From assembly GCA_050701115.1 (NCBI GenBank), contig JBOHER010000067.1, positions 1 through 17,155 of the forward strand: a DNA stretch of 17,155 nt. Reading direction: 5' to 3'. The notes under the pieces are model-generated. The model worked only from the letters and a program-made list of their open reading frames with translations. It ran no database searches and had not been told where the DNA came from. Of this stretch, positions 7,373 through 15,920 are shown one piece after another. The position numbers were made by a program, and so were the translations under genes. Source of the stretch: JBOHER01 sp050701115. GTDB taxonomy: Bacteria; Actinomycetota; Actinomycetes; Mycobacteriales; Pseudonocardiaceae. Each line of letters opens with the position of its first letter. The first letter of the stretch is position 1.

Positions 7373-7442
7373 AACCGATGGCAACCGACCGTCGCTTGGT
7401 GTGAGTTTGTCCGGCAACGCCGCTGGTGAAGGGACCGATCTG

Positions 7443-8546
7443 ATGGCGATCGTTACGTTCGAGAAGACCACCCGCGCCTATCCCGGCGCCGAGCGCCCGG
7501 CAGTCGATGCGCTCCATCTGGACATCGCGGATGGCGAGTTCCTCGTGCTCGTCGGTCCTTCGGGATGCGGCAAGTCGACGAGCTTGCGCATGCTCGCCGG
7601 TCTCGAGGACGTTGACGTGGGCGCGATCTACATCGGCGAGGCGGACGTGACGCACCTGCCGCCCAAGGACAGGGACATCGCGATGGTGTTCCAGAATTAC
7701 GCGCTCTACCCGCACATGACCGTTGCCGACAACATGGGGTTCGCGCTCAAGATCGCCGGTGTGCCCAAGGAGGAACGGTGCAGGAGGGTGGCCGAGGCCG
7801 CCGCGCTGCTCGACCTCGAGCCCTACCTGGGTCGCAAACCCAAGGCGCTCTCCGGCGGACAGCGCCAGCGGGTGGCGATGGGCCGGGCCATCGTCCGCGA
7901 GCCGCAGGTGTTCCTGATGGACGAGCCGCTGTCGAATCTGGACGCCAAGCTGAGGGTGCAGACCCGCACCCAGATCGCCGCCCTGCAACGCAGGCTGGGC
8001 GTCACCACCGTGTATGTCACGCACGATCAGGTCGAGGCGATGACGATGGGCGACCGGGTCGCGGTGATGCGCGACGGCGTGCTGCAGCAGTGTGCTGCAC
8101 CGCGGGAGCTCTACGACCGGCCGGCGAACAGCTTCGTCGCCGGGTTCATCGGCTCGCCCGCGATGAACCTCAAGGAGTTCCGGGTGGACAACGGCACTGC
8201 CGAAATCGCCGGAACCAACGTCCCGATCCGCCGAGCCGCGGCGCACGCACTCGGCACCGAAGGCTCGGCCACCGCGGCCCTGGGGTTCCGGCCCGAATCA
8301 TTGGAGGTCGTAGGCGCCGACGAGGGCGGCTTCCCGATCATCGTGAATCTCGTAGAAGAGCTCGGATCGGACGCCTACTGCTACGGAATCCTGGAAGGTC
8401 ATGACCGGGCGCTCGGTGCGGTCGACGTGATCGCCCGGGTCGATCCGCGCACCCCACCCGCCAAGGGCGAGCGGATCCACCTGCGCATCCGGCCGGGCGA
8501 GGTGCACGTGTTCTCCGCGAAGACCGGAGAACGGCTGGCCGACTGA
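7443..8546 (+). CDS. Carbohydrate ABC transporter ATPase (MalK/UgpC/MsiK type)
   Basis: This is a 367-aa nucleotide-binding subunit. Walker A GPSGCGKST spans 38-46, the Q-loop FQNYALYPHMTV follows at 83-94, signature LSGGQRQR spans 136-143, Walker B FLMDEP plus D-loop SNLDAKL spans 157-170, and the switch histidine is in VTHDQVEAM. A C-terminal TOBE/OB region (after about 235) is typical of the CUT1 sugar-importer ATPases. ATG 7443 has GAAGGGA eight bases upstream; the frame is open further up but without a better start. In streptomycetes many CUT1 importers share one MsiK ATPase encoded elsewhere, whereas this operon has its own, first in the operon. The protein drives uptake from the cytoplasmic face of the membrane. 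Confidence 0.93.
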   Translation: MAIVTFEKTTRAYPGAERPAVDALHLDIADGEFLVLVGPSGCGKSTSLRMLAGLEDVDVGAIYIGEADVTHLPPKDRDIAMVFQNYALYPHMTVADNMGFALKIAGVPKEERCRRVAEAAALLDLEPYLGRKPKALSGGQRQRVAMGRAIVREPQVFLMDEPLSNLDAKLRVQTRTQIAALQRRLGVTTVYVTHDQVEAMTMGDRVAVMRDGVLQQCAAPRELYDRPANSFVAGFIGSPAMNLKEFRVDNGTAEIAGTNVPIRRAAAHALGTEGSATAALGFRPESLEVVGADEGGFPIIVNLVEELGSDAYCYGILEGHDRALGAVDVIARVDPRTPPAKGERIHLRIRPGEVHVFSAKTGERLAD

Positions 8547-8570
8547 CCTTTACCGGACCCAACCCCCCTG

Positions 8571-8583
8571 CGCACTCGGTGCG
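8571..8583 (+). repeat. Short hairpin between ATPase and solute-binding protein genes
   Basis: The arms cgcac and gtgcg flank a three-base loop in the 79-bp gap after the ATPase gene. There is no U-tract. It may affect mRNA processing or stability ahead of the binding-protein gene, which usually needs higher expression than the rest of an importer. The feature is small and could be chance. Confidence 0.25.
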
Positions 8584-8625
8584 TGACCATCTGCTGCCCG
8601 CCAGAAGTGGGAGAAGGAGAAGTAC

Positions 8626-9923
8626 GTGAACACCAAGGCAATCCGGCTGGCGAAGGGAGCGGCGGTATCCATCGCAGCGTTGCTGCTCGCGTCCTGCTCG
8701 GCGACCGGCGGCGAGGAGGCCCCCGCCGTCGGAGAGTTCGAGGGCCGAGGCCCCATCACCTACGTCGCGGGCAAGGACGCGACCGGCACCGTGCAGCAAG
8801 TGATCGATGACTGGAACACCGAGCACCCCGGCGAGAAGGTGACCTTCGTCGAACTGCCGACGGACGCCGACTCGCAGCGGCAGCAGATGATCCAGAACGC
8901 GGAGACGAGGTCGGACGCGTACACGGTGCTCGCGCTCGACGCGGTATGGACGTCGGAGTTCGCGGCGAACCGGTGGATCGACGAGCTGCCCGCCGACCAG
9001 TTCGCACTCGACGCGATGTTGCCGCCGGTCGTCGAGACCGCCAAGTACCAGGATCGGCTGTTCGCCGCACCCGACTCATCGGACGGTGGACTGCTGTACT
9101 ACCGCACCGACCTGCTGGGGGCAGCGGGGATCGACGACCCGCCAAGCTCGTTCGCCGAGCTCGAGGCCGACTGCGACAAGATCCTGCGTCTCCCCGAGGC
9201 GGACGGGATGTCCTGCTTCGCCGGGCAGTACGAGAAGTACGAAGGCCTGACCGTCAACGCCGCGGAGGCCATCACTCGGGCGGCGGACAGATCACCGACG
9301 ACAACGGCAACCCGAACGTCGACACGCCCGAAGCCAAGAAGGGCCTTGACGTGCTGGTTGAGGGCTTCTCCTCCGGCATGATTCCCCGGGATGCCATCAC
9401 CTATCAGGAGGAGCAGGGTAGGCAGGCGTTCCAGAAGGGGGAGCTCGTCTTCCACCGGCAGTGGCCCTACCAGTACGCACTGGCAGGCAAGACCGATGGA
9501 TCGAGCAAGGTCGCCGAGAAGTTCGACGTCGCGCCGCTGCCCGGTATCGACGGTCCCGGTACCTCAAGCCTCGGCGGTCACAACCTGGCCCTGTCGTCCT
9601 TCGGCAAGAACAAGGCGACCGCGCTGGACTTCATGAAGTTCTACAGCAGCGAGGAAAACCAGCGGCTCAACTTGACTCGAAACTCCCTCGCACCTGCCTA
9701 CGCGGAGCTCTACGACGACCCCGAGTTGATCGAGGAGTTCCCCTACCTTCCCGTGCTCAAGGAGTCGATCCTGAACGCCGTTCCACGGCCGAAGGTGGTC
9801 CGGTACGGCGACGCGACCGCGGCCATTCAGGATGCCGCCTACTCCGCCCTGACCGGAGCGCAGAGCAGTGCGCAAGCCCTCGCGGATCTGCAGCGGGCGT
9901 TGGAGAAGATCACCCATGGTTGA
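8626..9923 (+). pseudogene. Sugar ABC transporter solute-binding lipoprotein, one-base frameshift
   Basis: The gene starts at GTG 8626 after AAGGAGA. The signal peptide ends in the lipobox LLLASC, with the lipidated cysteine at residue 24. The first frame encodes good binding-protein sequence through NAAEAI (codon ending 9273). It then turns to low-quality arginine/threonine-rich sequence and stops at 9381. From 9276 the -1 frame continues the family: SGGGQITDDNGNPNVDTPEA, later HRQWPYQYALAG and APLPGIDGPGTSSLGGHNLA, ending at 9923. Adding one base near 9270-9276 gives a 432-aa protein, the normal size for a CUT1 (maltose/trehalose-type) binding protein. The lipoprotein would capture sugar outside the membrane for the two permeases. 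Either the gene is inactive or the sequence lacks one base. No slippery heptamer suggests programmed shifting. Confidence 0.85.
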
Positions 9924-10932
9924 TCTGGCGACCAGGCCGACCGTGGTGGCACGCACCGTGCCGCCCCCGCCCAAGCACGGTTCGGAGGGCAGGCGGCTCG
10001 GAGCGCTCCTGGTCGCACCCACCATGCTCGTGCTCCTGGTGGTGGTGGCCTACCCCACCCTCGACGCGGTTCGGCAGTCGCTGTTCGGCGTCAAGGGGCT
10101 CGACCCCGAGACCGGGTTCGTCAGCGACACTGAGCCTTTCGTCGGCCTCGTGAACTACGCCGCGATCTTCGGCGAGGCAGGCGGCCGATTCTGGAATGCC
10201 TTCTCCAATACGGTGTTCTTCACCGTGACCTCGGTGGCGCTGGAGACGGTGCTTGGCATCGGCATGGCGCTGATCATGCACCAGGCACTGCGCGGACGTG
10301 CCTTGGTGCGGGCAAGCATCCTGGTGCCGTGGGCGATCCCCACCGCCATCGTCGCGCTGCTCTGGCGATGGATCTTCAATGCCGACGGCATCGCCAACGC
10401 GATCCTGCCCGGGCAGACGCTGTGGACCACCGACGGCATGCACGCCAGGCTCGCGGTAATCTTCGCCGACACGTGGAAGACCGCGCCGTTCGTCGGCCTG
10501 CTGGTTCTCGCCGGGCTGCAACTCATCCCGCGCGAGACCTACGAGGCAGCGAAGGTGGACGGGGCGAATGCGTGGCGCCGGTTCTGGAGCATCACCCTGC
10601 CGCTGGTCAAACCCGCACTGCTGGTGGCTGTGCTGTTCCGGGTCCTCGACGCGTTGCGCATGTTCGATATGCCCTACGTCCTGATCGGATCGAGGAAGGC
10701 GTCGGTCGAGACGTTGTCGATGCTCGCCCACGACGAGGCGGCGAACGTGCGCTTCGGTCCAGGGGCGGCGTATGCCGTGATCCTGTTCCTGTTCGTCTTC
10801 CTGGTCGCGTTCGCGTTCGTCAAGCTGCTCGGCGCGGATGTCATCGGCGACGCAGGCACCAGGGTCCCGAGGAACGTTCGCCGGAAAGCCCGCGGCGGAC
10901 GTCGTCGCCCGCAGCGAGGAGGGGTCGCCTGA
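9916..10932 (+). CDS. Sugar ABC transporter permease, MalF/UgpA type
   Basis: This is a 338-aa membrane protein of the binding-protein-dependent transport inner-membrane family. The first helix is at about residues 29-50, further helices follow from about 96, and the EAA loop that docks the ATPase is visible at about 210-229 (YEAAKVDGANAWRRFWSITL). ATG 9916 overlaps the binding-protein stop codon by eight bases and has GGAGAAG upstream, which indicates translational coupling; the frame is open upstream but inside the binding-protein gene. With the next gene it forms the importer channel. The C-terminal tail is rich in arginine (RRKARGGRRRPQRGG), as expected for a cytoplasmic end. Confidence 0.92.
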   Translation: MVDLATRPTVVARTVPPPPKHGSEGRRLGALLVAPTMLVLLVVVAYPTLDAVRQSLFGVKGLDPETGFVSDTEPFVGLVNYAAIFGEAGGRFWNAFSNTVFFTVTSVALETVLGIGMALIMHQALRGRALVRASILVPWAIPTAIVALLWRWIFNADGIANAILPGQTLWTTDGMHARLAVIFADTWKTAPFVGLLVLAGLQLIPRETYEAAKVDGANAWRRFWSITLPLVKPALLVAVLFRVLDALRMFDMPYVLIGSRKASVETLSMLAHDEAANVRFGPGAAYAVILFLFVFLVAFAFVKLLGADVIGDAGTRVPRNVRRKARGGRRRPQRGGVA

Positions 10933-11816
10933 TGAGTATCGTGCGCAACCCGGTTAGCCCGTCTCCGGCTCGTGCCGACACGGCGGCCCGGCGGCCCCGG
11001 CGGCACCGCTGGCCGATCGCGACCGGGGTGGCGGCGGTGATCCTGTTCTGCCTCGCCCCGTTCTATTGGATGGTGGTGTCGAGCCTGCGGCGGAGCTCGG
11101 ACATCTTCGACAAGTCACCGCTGCCGTCCCCGTTGTCGCTGGAGAACTTCGCCGCGGTCTTCGACCCGTCCCAGGGATTTCTGCGCGCGCTGCTCAACAG
11201 CTTGATCGTGGCCGGGACCACAACGGTGCTCGCGTTGCTGATCGCCACGCTGACGGCGTACGCCATGGCCCGGCTCGACTTCCCGTTCAAACGCCTTGTG
11301 CTCACCGCGATCATCGCGACCTCGATGTTCCCCGTGGTGTCCATCGTGGTGCCACTGCTCAAGTTGTTCACCAACTTCGGCTGGATCAACACCTACCAGG
11401 CACTGATCGCGCCGAGCATGTCCTTCGCCCTGCCGCTGGCGGTGTGGATCCTCACCGCGTTCTTCCGGCAGATTCCGGTGGAACTGGAGCAGGCCGCGAT
11501 GGTGGACGGCTGCACCCAGGGGCAGGCCTTCCGCAAGATCGTGCTGCCGCTAGCCGCGCCGGGGGTGTTCACCACGGCGATCATCACTTTCGTCGCGGCC
11601 TGGAACGAGTTCCTGATCGCCTTGACGATGACGAACAAGGCATCCAGGCAGACCGCACCGGTGGCGATCTCGAAGTTCGTCGGCGCGTCCCAGTTCGAGA
11701 TCCCATTCGGCAGCCAGATGGCCGCAGGCGTGCTGGTCACCATCCCGCTGGTGATCCTGGTGGTGATCTTCCAACGGCGCATCGTCGACGGCCTGACCGC
11801 AGGCGCAGTCAAGTAA
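10932..11816 (+). CDS. Sugar ABC transporter permease, MalG/UgpE type
   Basis: This 294-aa inner-membrane protein is the second half of the channel. An arginine-rich N-terminal tail is followed by a helix at about 28-50 and by the usual MalG-type set of helices. The EAA loop is EQAAMVDGCTQGQAFRKIVL (186-205). The start overlaps the previous stop codon (TGATG), with GAGGAGG about ten bases upstream. The open frame extends far upstream but only as an overlap shadow. The protein ends in the family-typical RRIVDGLTAGAVK. Together with the ATPase, binding protein and other permease it completes a CUT1 importer. Confidence 0.93.
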   Translation: MSIVRNPVSPSPARADTAARRPRRHRWPIATGVAAVILFCLAPFYWMVVSSLRRSSDIFDKSPLPSPLSLENFAAVFDPSQGFLRALLNSLIVAGTTTVLALLIATLTAYAMARLDFPFKRLVLTAIIATSMFPVVSIVVPLLKLFTNFGWINTYQALIAPSMSFALPLAVWILTAFFRQIPVELEQAAMVDGCTQGQAFRKIVLPLAAPGVFTTAIITFVAAWNEFLIALTMTNKASRQTAPVAISKFVGASQFEIPFGSQMAAGVLVTIPLVILVVIFQRRIVDGLTAGAVK

Positions 11817-11852
11817 TCCGTCCACATCAGACCCATTGGAAACGGAGAATCC

Positions 11853-13517
11853 ATGAAGCACCGGGCTTCTGAGGCCGCGGCATGGTGGCGCAACGCCGTC
11901 ATCTACCAGGTCTATATCCGCAGTTTCGCCGACGGCAACGGGGATGGCATCGGCGACCTCGCAGGCCTTCGGTCCCGCTTGGACTACCTGGCCGACCTCG
12001 GCGTCGACGGTATCTGGCTCAACCCCTGCTACCCGTCCCCGCAGGCCGACCACGGATACGACGTGGCCGACTACACCGACATCGAGCCCGACTACGGGGA
12101 CCTCGCGGCCTTCGACGAACTCCTGGCCGACGCGCATGCCCGCGGGCTCAAGGTGCTGATGGACCTGGTGCCCAACCACTGCTCGGCCGAGCACCCATGG
12201 TTCAAGGCCGCTCTCGCGGCGGGGCCGGGGGCGGCGGAGCGCGAGCGGTTCATCTTCCGGGAGGGCCGGGGTGAGGGCGGCGAACTCCCGCCGAACAACT
12301 GGCGGTCCGCGTTCGGCGGTCCCGCCTGGACTCGGGTCGAGGAGGCCGATGGCAGCGCAGGGCAGTGGTACCTGAACTTCTTCGACTCCGCCCAGCCCGA
12401 CTTCAACTGGCGGCACCCCGACGTGACCGCCCTGTTCGACGAGGTGCTGCGGTTCTGGTTCGACCGAGGCGTCGACGGCTTCCGGATCGATGTGGCGCAC
12501 GGGCTCTACAAGCACTCGGACCTGCCGGACTGGGAGGGCGGTCACTTCAACGAGCACGCCTGGGACCAGCCGGAGGTGCACGAGGTGTACCGCCGCTGGC
12601 GCAGCATCGCCGACTCCTACGGTCCCGACCGGGAGCTGACCCTGGTCGGTGAGATCTGGGTGCCTACGGTCACCGCATTGGCGGCCTACCTGCGCCCCGA
12701 CGAACTGCCGCAGGCGTTCTTCTTCGACCTGCTCATGCAGCCGTGGAACGCCCAGTCCTGGCACACCTCGGTGGACCGGGCATTCGCCGAGATCGGTGCC
12801 ACCGGCGCCACGATCACCTGGACCCTGGCCAATCACGATGTGCACCGGGCGGTTACCCGCTACGGGATCGTGCGCGCCGATGAGACCCCTAAATCGCTCG
12901 ACCCGAATCTAGCCATCGTCCGTCCGCGCGGGAAGGTCGACATCGTGCTCGGTGAGCGCCGGGCGCGCGCGGCGACGATGGCCCTGCTGGCACTTCCCGG
13001 TTCGCAGTACCTCTATCAGGGTGAGGAGTTCGGGCTGCCGGAGGTGCTCCATTTGCCCGACCATGCGCGCCAGGATCCGAGCTGGATTCGGACCAATGGA
13101 GTCGATGTCGGACGGGACGGCTGCCGGGTTCCGCTGCCCTGGACCACGAACCCCGCGAGTTTCGGCTTCTCGCCCGCGGACGCCGCGGACGGTCCCTGGC
13201 TGCCGCAGCCGGAGTGGTTCGCCAAGTACGCCATGTCCGAGCAGCACGCCGACGCCAGTTCCATGCTGGCGCTCCACCGCGACGCGCTGCGGATCCGGCG
13301 CGCCGAGCGCGCGTTCGCCGACGAGATGTTCAGCTGGCTCGATTCGCCCGAGGACGTGCTGTTCTTCGCGCGGGCCGATCGGGTGGCGTGCGCAGTGAAC
13401 TTCGGCGCCGAGCCGTTCGGCCTGCCGGAAGGCAGCGAGGTGCTGCTGTCCAGTGCGCCGCTGGAGGAGGCTCACCTGCCCACCGATGTCGCGGCGTGGA
13501 TCAGGCTCCCGCGATGA
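11853..13517 (+). CDS. GH13 alpha-glucosidase (AglA-like)
   Basis: This is a 554-aa cytoplasmic glycoside hydrolase family 13 enzyme without a signal peptide. It starts with the typical WWRNAVIYQVYIRSFADGNG. Conserved regions are MDLVPNHCS (103-111), GFRIDVAHGL with nucleophile D213, LVGEIWV with acid/base E267, and TWTLANHDVHR with the stabilising D329. This places it in the oligosaccharide-hydrolysing branch (alpha-glucosidase, oligo-1,6-glucosidase, sucrose hydrolase) and not among amylases. It would split an imported alpha-glucoside inside the cell. GGAG lies seven bases before the ATG. The stop overlaps the next gene's start (ATGA), so the two hydrolases are made together. The exact linkage (maltose, sucrose, trehalulose or similar) cannot be told; rhizobial agl operons show a comparable set of genes. 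Confidence 0.92.
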   Translation: MKHRASEAAAWWRNAVIYQVYIRSFADGNGDGIGDLAGLRSRLDYLADLGVDGIWLNPCYPSPQADHGYDVADYTDIEPDYGDLAAFDELLADAHARGLKVLMDLVPNHCSAEHPWFKAALAAGPGAAERERFIFREGRGEGGELPPNNWRSAFGGPAWTRVEEADGSAGQWYLNFFDSAQPDFNWRHPDVTALFDEVLRFWFDRGVDGFRIDVAHGLYKHSDLPDWEGGHFNEHAWDQPEVHEVYRRWRSIADSYGPDRELTLVGEIWVPTVTALAAYLRPDELPQAFFFDLLMQPWNAQSWHTSVDRAFAEIGATGATITWTLANHDVHRAVTRYGIVRADETPKSLDPNLAIVRPRGKVDIVLGERRARAATMALLALPGSQYLYQGEEFGLPEVLHLPDHARQDPSWIRTNGVDVGRDGCRVPLPWTTNPASFGFSPADAADGPWLPQPEWFAKYAMSEQHADASSMLALHRDALRIRRAERAFADEMFSWLDSPEDVLFFARADRVACAVNFGAEPFGLPEGSEVLLSSAPLEEAHLPTDVAAWIRLPR

Positions 13518-14503
13518 GCCTGTGGCTGCCCGACCACTGGCTCTGGGACTTCTGGTTCGCCACCGACGGCGACGACGTGCACGTGTTCTTCCTGCACGCA
13601 CCGCGGTCGCTCGGTGATCCGGACCGGCGGCACCGCAATGCCCGGATCGGGCATGCGGTGTCACGGGACCTCAGGAACTGGGAACTGCTGCCGAATCCGC
13701 TGTCACCCGGAGAACCGGGCGACTTCGACGATCTGGCGACCTGGACCGGGAGTGTGCTCGCTCACGAGGGTCGCTGGTATCTCTTCTACACCGGAGTGTC
13801 CACTCGGGACGACGGTGCGGTGCAACGGATCGGTGTCGCCACGTCCGACGACCTGATGGTCTGGACCAAGTGGGATGTCGAGTTCGAAGCCGATTCGCGG
13901 TGGTATGAAAAGCTATCCGAGGGTGTTGACGGTGAGGCGTGGCGCGACCCGTGGGTGTTCTTCGACGACGACACGCGGTGCTGGCACATGCTGGTTTGCG
14001 CGCGGGCGAACCACGGTGCGCTGGACGGCCGTGGGGTGATCGGCCATGCCATCGCCGACGACCCGTTGCTGTCCTGGAAGGCGCGGCCGCCGCTGTCGGA
14101 GCCGGGGGAGTTCAGTCAGCTCGAGGTTCCCCAACTTGTGCATATCGGCGGCCAATGGCGGGTCCTGTTCTGCGCGGGCCCGGGCGACCACAGCGCCGCC
14201 CGGCAGTCGCGAACCGGAACTGTCCCTGAAGGCGGCACGCACTATCTCACCGCCGACGAGAAGCTCGGTACCTATCGGCTGCAATCCGATCGATTCCTGT
14301 TAGGCGATCCCGCTGGACGGTTCTACGCCGGCCGGTTGGTTCGGTACCAGGGCCAGTGGCACTTCTTCGCGTGGCAGCAGTATGACGAGCGGGGCCAGTT
14401 CGTCGGCGCGCTCACCGATCCAGTGCCGGTGACCGTCGCGCCCGATGGCTCGCTTGCGATTGCCCGGCCAGACCAGCCAAGCGCCATAGGACAACAACGA
14501 TGA
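13514..14503 (+). CDS. GH32/GH43-superfamily five-bladed beta-propeller hydrolase
   Basis: This 329-aa protein looks like a compact member of the GH32/68/43/62 five-bladed propeller enzymes. Candidate catalytic residues are D12 in WLWDFWF, D145 in WRDPWVF and E204 in LEVPQL. The segment ATWTGS (75-80) recalls the W-S-G-S motif of GH32. The usual GH32 WMNDPNG motif is replaced, and the C-terminal beta-sandwich of invertases is absent. There is no signal peptide, so it acts inside the cell. Its start overlaps the GH13 stop by four bases (ATGA). Many similar actinobacterial proteins are annotated as GH32/GH68-like or beta-fructosidase, but I know of no firm activity for this subgroup. Context suggests cleavage or rearrangement of a fructosyl-containing sugar; GH43-like activity on other glycosides is an alternative. 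Confidence 0.75.
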   Translation: MSLWLPDHWLWDFWFATDGDDVHVFFLHAPRSLGDPDRRHRNARIGHAVSRDLRNWELLPNPLSPGEPGDFDDLATWTGSVLAHEGRWYLFYTGVSTRDDGAVQRIGVATSDDLMVWTKWDVEFEADSRWYEKLSEGVDGEAWRDPWVFFDDDTRCWHMLVCARANHGALDGRGVIGHAIADDPLLSWKARPPLSEPGEFSQLEVPQLVHIGGQWRVLFCAGPGDHSAARQSRTGTVPEGGTHYLTADEKLGTYRLQSDRFLLGDPAGRFYAGRLVRYQGQWHFFAWQQYDERGQFVGALTDPVPVTVAPDGSLAIARPDQPSAIGQQR

Positions 14504-14515
14504 GGGGAGATGTTC

Positions 14516-14590
14516 GTGGAGTACCGCACCCTGGGACGCAGCGGATGCGTCGTGTCGACCTTCGCGCTCGGCACCATGACCTTCGGGCAT
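14516..14590 (+). pseudogene. Truncated aldo/keto reductase, N-terminal remnant
   Basis: GTG 14516, six bases after GGGGAG, starts a clear aldo/keto reductase N-terminus (EYRTLGRSGCVVSTFALGTM). The family match ends after TFG at about 14587, where NADPH-dependent reductases would continue for roughly 300 more residues. The following bases run as unrelated sequence into the MFS gene about 50 bp later. The intact start signals and the 12-bp distance from the propeller hydrolase gene indicate that a reductase was once the next gene of the sugar operon and that most of it was deleted. Confidence 0.8.
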
Positions 14591-14639
14591 GGTCCGATCG
14601 GTATCGAGCAGCGGAGCCGACAACTAGCGGGCACTCGCT

Positions 14640-15920
14640 GTGAGCGCTGTCCGCCGCGCCCGAGTGGGTGTCTTCGGGATCTTCTTCCTCTCGGGAGCTA
14701 CCGTCGCGCTGTGGAGTGCCGCGCTGCCCGCCATCAACCACCGGCTCGACCTGGGCGAAGCCAGAATCGGCGCGGTGCTGCTGGCCACCGGCGTCGGTGC
14801 CTTTACCTGTATGCCGGTGGCCGGACGACTGTGTGACCGATGGAGCAGCCGCAGGATCACCATGCTCGCCGCGCCTGCCGCCGGGCTGGGGCTGATCGGT
14901 CCCGCGCTGGCGCCGTCGTACGCGGCGCTGCTGGCGACCACCTTCGTGTTCGGCGCCGGGGTCGGGGTCCTGGACGTGTCGATGAACGCGCACGCGGTGG
15001 AGGTCGAGCAACGCTATCCCAGGCCGATCCTCTCCGCGTTCCACGGCGTGTGGAGTCTCGGTGGGGTGACCGGGGGTGTGGCGATTGCCGGTGGCCTGCA
15101 ACTGAATCTGGCCGTTTCGGGCGTGATGGTGGCCGGTGCCCTCGCGTGTGCGGTGATCTGCTGGATGCCGGGCAGAATGCTGCTGGCAGGCACCCAGCAC
15201 AGCGTACGGAGCGAAGGTCTGACAGACGGGCAGGAGCCGACCGGGCAGGTTCCGCCGCGTTTCGTGATCGTGCTGGGCACCGTCGCGCTGGCCGCGTTCA
15301 TCAGCGAGGGCGCCGCGATGGACTGGGCTGCGCTGCACGCGTACAGGGTTCTCGGCGCTGACCTTCCCACCGCGTCACTCGCGTTCACGGTCTTCACAGT
15401 GGCGATGACGACCATGCGACTGGTCGGTGACCGGGTGCGTGCTCGTTTCGGTCCGGTGTGGACGATTCAGAAGGCCGTGATGACCGCGTCGGTGGGATTT
15501 CTGGTGGTGGTGCTCGCGCCCGCCCTGCCTGGCATGGCCTTGCCCTGCGGCCTGCTCGGCTGGTTCCTGGTGGGGCTGGGGCTTGCCCTGGTGGTGCCGG
15601 TGATCTTCGCCACCGCGGGTTCCGGCCATGCCGCCTCTGGTCGGGCGCTCGCCCGAGTGACCACCTTCGGTCATGTCGGGATGCTCGCAGGCCCGTCCGT
15701 GATCGGCCCGCTCGCCGAGGCGACCTCGCTGGGCATGGCGATGGCCGTCCCCGCGGCACTCACGCTGGGCATCGTCGCCCTGGGGCCGTTCGCGGTCCGG
15801 AAGGTAACCCAGCACGCGCAGGCCGGAGTTGGACGTCCGTTGGCGCACGCCCCGTACATTGCTCAGAACGGAGGCTGTGTATCGTCCACTGTGGAGGGTG
15901 GCGGATCAGGCTCGGGCTGA
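14640..15920 (+). CDS. MFS transporter (YbjJ-like)
   Basis: This is a 426-aa major facilitator protein with about twelve hydrophobic segments. MFS motif A appears after helix 2 as AGRLCDRWSSRR (61-72). The segments GAGVGVLDVSMNAHAVEVE, FHGVWSLGGVTGG and ISEGAAMDWAALH are typical of the YbjJ/FucP-like branch, whose substrates are mostly unknown. A polar linker of about 30 residues in the middle (after GRMLLAGTQ) is the cytoplasmic loop. The start GTG 14640 lacks a clear ribosome binding site; GTG 14664 is an alternative. Upstream sequence may have been altered by the deletion that left the aldo/keto reductase stub. The last ~30 residues are low-complexity, and the 3' end overlaps the opposite-strand HNH gene by 58 bases. 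Confidence 0.85.
   Translation: MSAVRRARVGVFGIFFLSGATVALWSAALPAINHRLDLGEARIGAVLLATGVGAFTCMPVAGRLCDRWSSRRITMLAAPAAGLGLIGPALAPSYAALLATTFVFGAGVGVLDVSMNAHAVEVEQRYPRPILSAFHGVWSLGGVTGGVAIAGGLQLNLAVSGVMVAGALACAVICWMPGRMLLAGTQHSVRSEGLTDGQEPTGQVPPRFVIVLGTVALAAFISEGAAMDWAALHAYRVLGADLPTASLAFTVFTVAMTTMRLVGDRVRARFGPVWTIQKAVMTASVGFLVVVLAPALPGMALPCGLLGWFLVGLGLALVVPVIFATAGSGHAASGRALARVTTFGHVGMLAGPSVIGPLAEATSLGMAMAVPAALTLGIVALGPFAVRKVTQHAQAGVGRPLAHAPYIAQNGGCVSSTVEGGGSGSG

Noticed and set aside
9260..9290. Programmed ribosomal frameshift in the binding-protein gene
   Set aside because: No slippery heptamer, stop codon in phase or downstream structure was seen, and this family is not known to use recoding.
11550..12845. 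Minus-strand open frame (431 aa) across the permease/GH13 junction
   Set aside because: It spans two well-supported plus-strand genes and their intergenic gap, and the translation has no domain signal.
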